Assembly: GCA_012861695.1 (NCBI GenBank)
Contig: JAAOOA010000537.1
Coordinates: 1-64,000, forward strand
DNA length: 64,000 nt
Source: Trematomus loennbergii
Taxonomy: Eukaryota; Chordata; Actinopteri; Perciformes; Nototheniidae
Reading direction: 5' to 3'
A program made the position numbers and the translations under genes. The notes beneath the pieces are model-generated. The model saw nothing but the letters and a program-made list of their open reading frames with translations. It searched no databases and had not been told where the DNA came from. Position 1 is the stretch's first letter; each line of letters opens with the position of its first letter. Shown one piece after another: positions 60,681 through 64,000 of this stretch.

Positions 60681-62219
60681 AGAGACATGTCTGCTGCCAG
60701 CTGTCTGCTGACTGAAGATCAGTTTCTGTGCTCCATCTGTCTGAATGTGTTCACTGATCCAGTCAGCACACCATGTGGACACAACTTCTGTAAAGCCTGC
60801 ATCTCTCAACACTGGGATACTAAAGTCCCCTATCAGTGTCCCAACTGTAAAAAGTTATTCCACACAAGGCCTGAAATGCTGGTCAACACTTTCATCTCTG
60901 AGATGGCTGCTCAGTTCAGACAGTCAGCTCAACAGAAAGCCAGCAGCAGCAGCTCAGAGCAACAAGTTGTCAAACCAGGAGAAGTTCCCTGTGACGCCTG
61001 CACTGGAACCAGACTGAAGGCCCTGAAGTCCTGCCTGGTGTGTCTGGAGTCCTACTGTGAGACTCACCTGGAGCCTCACCTGACAAGGGCAGGCCTGAAG
61101 AAACATCAGCTGATCGACCCTGTGGAGAACCTGGAAGGAAGGATGTGTGTGAAGCACGATAAACTGCTGGAGCTGTTCTGTAAGACCGACCAGGTGTGTG
61201 TCTGCATGCTCTGCACTGTTTTAGAGCACAAGACACATGATGTTGTTCCTCTGAAAGAAGAATATGAAGGAAAGAAGGCTGAGCTGGGGAAGACAGAGGC
61301 TGAAGTTCAGCAGATGATCCAGAAGAGACGACTGAAGATTCAGGAGATGAATCGCTCAGGCCGAGCTCATCGACACCATCAAAGAGAAGCAGAGAGAGAC
61401 AGAGGAACAGGCTGAAGGCTTCATCAAAGAGCTGGAACAGGAAATCTCTGAGCTGAAGAAGAGAAGCTCTGAGGTGGAGCAGCTGTCACGCTCTGAAGAC
61501 CAGCTCCACCTCCTCCAAAGCTTCACGTCCCTGAACGCTGCTCCACCCACCAAGAACTGGACAGAAGTCAGGGTCCGTCCACCTTCATATGAGGGGACTG
61601 TGAGGAGAGCTGTGACTCAGCTGGAGGAGACGCTCAGTAAACAGATGAAGAAGCTGCTTGAGGTGGAGCTGAAGAGGGTCCAGCAGTATGAGGTGGAGGT
61701 GACTCTTGATCCTGATACAGCACATCCCACTCATCCTGTCTGATGATGGAAAACAAGTTAAACTGTGGTGATGTGAAGAAGAATCTCCCAACAATCCAGA
61801 GAGATTTGATACTTGTGTCATGTCTTAGCAAAGCAGAGTTTCTCTTCAGGAAGATTTTATTACGAGGTTCAGGTTAAAGGGAAGACTGGTGGATTTAGGA
61901 GTGGTCAGAGAGTCGATCAACAGGAAGGGAAGATCACACTGTCTCCTCAGAAAGGTTACTGGATATGTTGAGGAATGAAAATGAGTACAAGCTGTGCTGT
62001 CCTTCAGTCCGTCTCTCTCTGAAGTCTCAGCCTGAGAAGGTGGGGGTGTTTGTGGATTATGAGGAGGGTCTGGTCTCCTTTTATGATGTTGATGCTGCAG
62101 CTCTGATCTACTCCTTCACTGGCTGCTGCTTCAAAGAGAAACTCTACCCATACTTTAGTCCCTGTCACAATGTGGTAAAAACTCTGCCCTCTGATCATCT
62201 CTCCTGTCAATCACACTGA
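60681..62219 (+). pseudogene. finTRIM-like gene, copy 4, disrupted
   Basis: ATG at 60687, with the longest intact N-terminus of the four. RING ligands are C15, C18, C30, H32, C35, C38, C51, C54. B-box 1 spans about 102-140 and B-box 2 about 154-184, followed by the start of the coiled coil to residue 224. An 89-nt deletion between CGCTCAG and GCCGAGCTC, with CAG microhomology, then shifts the frame and ends it at 61415. Coiled coil and PRY are open again (61474-61743), with further one- or two-base losses at CCCACTCATCC and GGTGGATTTAGG. The SPRY end (VFVDYEEGLVSFYDVD) runs past the usual stop to 62219. If the RING and B-boxes were expressed alone it would be a 240-residue ligase-like stub; that is speculation. 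Confidence 0.87.
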
Positions 62220-62467
62220 GTAGAACAACCATTTGATTTTCTACAGAAAGATTCACTCTCACTAAATGTAATAAATGTATTCAACTGGGGAAGTACATTG
62301 TACACATTGTTAATGTTTCAGAATCTGATCACATATGGTTCACCTTGATGAGACGCATAAAAACACATAAAATACTGATGAGTATGTTCTAATGTACTCT
62401 AGTTTATTCTACGGATTGCACTACCTGCCGTCATGACTTGAAGTGATCAGAAAACTATTTACTCAGA

Positions 62468-62473
62468 AATAAA
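62468..62473 (+). terminator. Poly(A) signal AATAAA, TRIM copy 4
   Basis: Equivalent to the other three units. Confidence 0.5.
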
Positions 62474-63474
62474 CTTTTGCCACTTCTTTATATGTCAGGG
62501 GGACAAGAAAAGTATTTATTGTCTCAGAATTGTGTGTTCAAAAAGTGTTTCATACTTGCAGACATTACTAGTGGAAGTAATGCACTCCTTTTTCATTAGT
62601 AAAATACTGTATATATATTTTTATAATTTTCAATTGAGGGGAAAATGATGGGTCTCTGGTGTGTTTTAAAGGGGAAGTTCAGGATTGATTATTGAATTAT
62701 AGTATATTGGTACAAAATGTATTGACAGTTACTTGGAGAATCAACAATACCTGATCATTAAACATTAGGCTGCAGTGGTTTAACAAACCAGGGAAATGTA
62801 AATGTTACATCTCAGCTGTCTGTTGTGTTATGTTAATTGTATTTCGTCCACCTCTCTGCACACTGCTTGTAAAGTTTGAACAAAGCCTCAATGGATTAAA
62901 AAAAAGGAACAAAGAATGTTATTTTTTGTGTTTTTTTAAATGTACTTACTGAAGTACAGTTTTCACTAGTTCTCAACTTAGGGAAAGTATCTTAAAAAAT
63001 GTAAACTATTTCCATTTCTACTTAACTACATTTGTCTGATAGATTTGGTTCTTCTGAAGCTTTATAAACTATTTAAAACCCTCTTGGATCAGCTGATCAT
63101 AGATATTAAGATTGCTGTATATGTTTGTTAGAAATAAGGCCATCAACTGGTTAGCTTAGCTTAGCATAAAGACTGGAAACAGGGGAAGACAAAGCCAGCC
63201 TGTCCAAAGGTAACAAAATCCACCTATCAGCAGCTCTGAATCCAGTTTGTTTAATCCATACCAAATCAGAGGAGTAAAAACATCAATAAGACGTTTAACA
63301 GGGGATTATGGGTCGGGCTATTTCTTGGCTGGGACCAAAACAAGTTGCCAAATTGTTTTTACATTTCAGTTTTCGTACAGAGATATATTAAGTACACTTA
63401 AATGTGTATTTTGTCACTCACTATTTCCCCCTTTTCCTAGTATATATGCTAAACTAAGCTAATCTAAGTGTCTG

Positions 63475-63579
63475 ATGGCTGCAGCCTGTGTCAGTGAGAG
63501 CGGTCTGACTGGTTGGACTGCTTCTAATGATTATGATCTCATTCTTCACCTTGAACACACTCCAGCACTGCCTGTACAG
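63475..63579 (+). other. Exon-like 35-codon segment downstream of TRIM copy 4
   Basis: Same ATG-led frame and GTGAGA donor as 31831-31935 and 56307-56411. Confidence 0.2.
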
Positions 63580-64000
63580 GTGAGACTAACTCACTGCAAA
63601 CGTCCCGTCTGACTGGGAGATAAATAAAGGGTTTTTTAAATATCAAAATTGCATGAAATATGCTTGTAAAGTCTATTTTATTAATGCCCTGTTTATAAGA
63701 TGGAGCTTATCATTTGAAATGTCATTATTTTTATTACTGTACACGTTTTCTGAAATGTTATCTTTAAATATACTAACGCATACAGAAACAGCACAGAAAT
63801 GTGTACACTGGTTAAAACCAGGATCACATTCTTGTTTTATTGTCGACTTATTAGAGTCAAAGGTTTTCACAGAGGGGAGTTTGATATGGGTTTGTACCAC
63901 TACATAAATCCAGAAAACTGTCAGCAGCCTTTCAGAAAAATCTATTCTACACATGTTTTTTAGGGAAACAGATGTTATAATCCTTAACGCAATCATCAAT

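Larger units (their letters stand above)
59138..64000 (+). repeat. TRIM duplication unit 4 (continues past the window)
   Basis: Colinear with unit 1 from CCCATTTTCAAACAGTCTGT to the last base. The final bases match 32388-32425, so the rest of the unit continues outside. Confidence 0.88.

Overview
The window is vertebrate nuclear DNA, almost certainly from a ray-finned (teleost) fish, probably spiny-rayed. This rests on intron-containing fragments with teleost-type products (finTRIM-like RING/B-box/SPRY genes, a hatching-enzyme/nephrosin-like astacin, the HSP90 co-chaperone cdc37), long (CA)n tracts, and dense fish-type DNA transposons (hAT, PIF/Harbinger, Polinton) with LINE and LTR remnants. 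No bacterial-style operon, tRNA, rRNA or CRISPR array was seen. I found no complete intact protein-coding gene: everything recognisable is partial, frameshifted or transposon-derived.

Layout. (1) 1-330 is the 3' flank of a TRIM duplication unit whose gene lies left of the window. (2) 3.27-16.16 kb is a large inverted duplication (arms 3272-8262 and 12611-16159) around fragments of cdc37. Left exon 1, exon 2 and exon 3 lie on the + strand; a second, broken exon 1 lies in the right arm on the - strand. Each arm carries its own later insertions (a hAT and a Harbinger-like element on the left, a LINE on the right), and the other arm preserves the empty sites. (3) 18-26 kb holds an isolated astacin zinc-site exon, a dead Polinton/Maverick protein-primed DNA polymerase that ends in a fold-back inversion, CA repeats and a G-rich minisatellite. 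(4) 26-36 kb holds more astacin exons (minus strand) surrounding TRIM unit 1, plus a four-unit array of X-box-like palindromes at about 147-bp spacing. (5) 36.9-39.6 kb is a hAT element containing a miniature LTR retrotransposon. (6) 40.0-43.7 kb is TRIM unit 2. (7) 43.7-52.0 kb is nested transposons: a Harbinger with transposase remnant, then a 4.2-kb long-TIR fold-back element holding an 83-bp minisatellite. (8) 52.0-56.6 kb is TRIM unit 3. (9) 57.8-59.1 kb is a hAT full of GACTCG repeats. (10) 59.1-64.0 kb is TRIM unit 4, running off the end.

The four TRIM units share one architecture: a leader exon with a perfect GAS-like (STAT) motif, a GTGAGT donor, a roughly 0.7-1.1 kb intron, one long coding exon from RING to SPRY, and AATAAA. 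All four reading frames are disrupted. Copies 1 and 2 share a B-box deletion, while other indels group the copies differently, which suggests gene conversion or recurrent error. The many one-base indels in otherwise well preserved exons (TRIM, cdc37, astacin, polymerase) leave open that some frameshifts are consensus errors of a long-read assembly.
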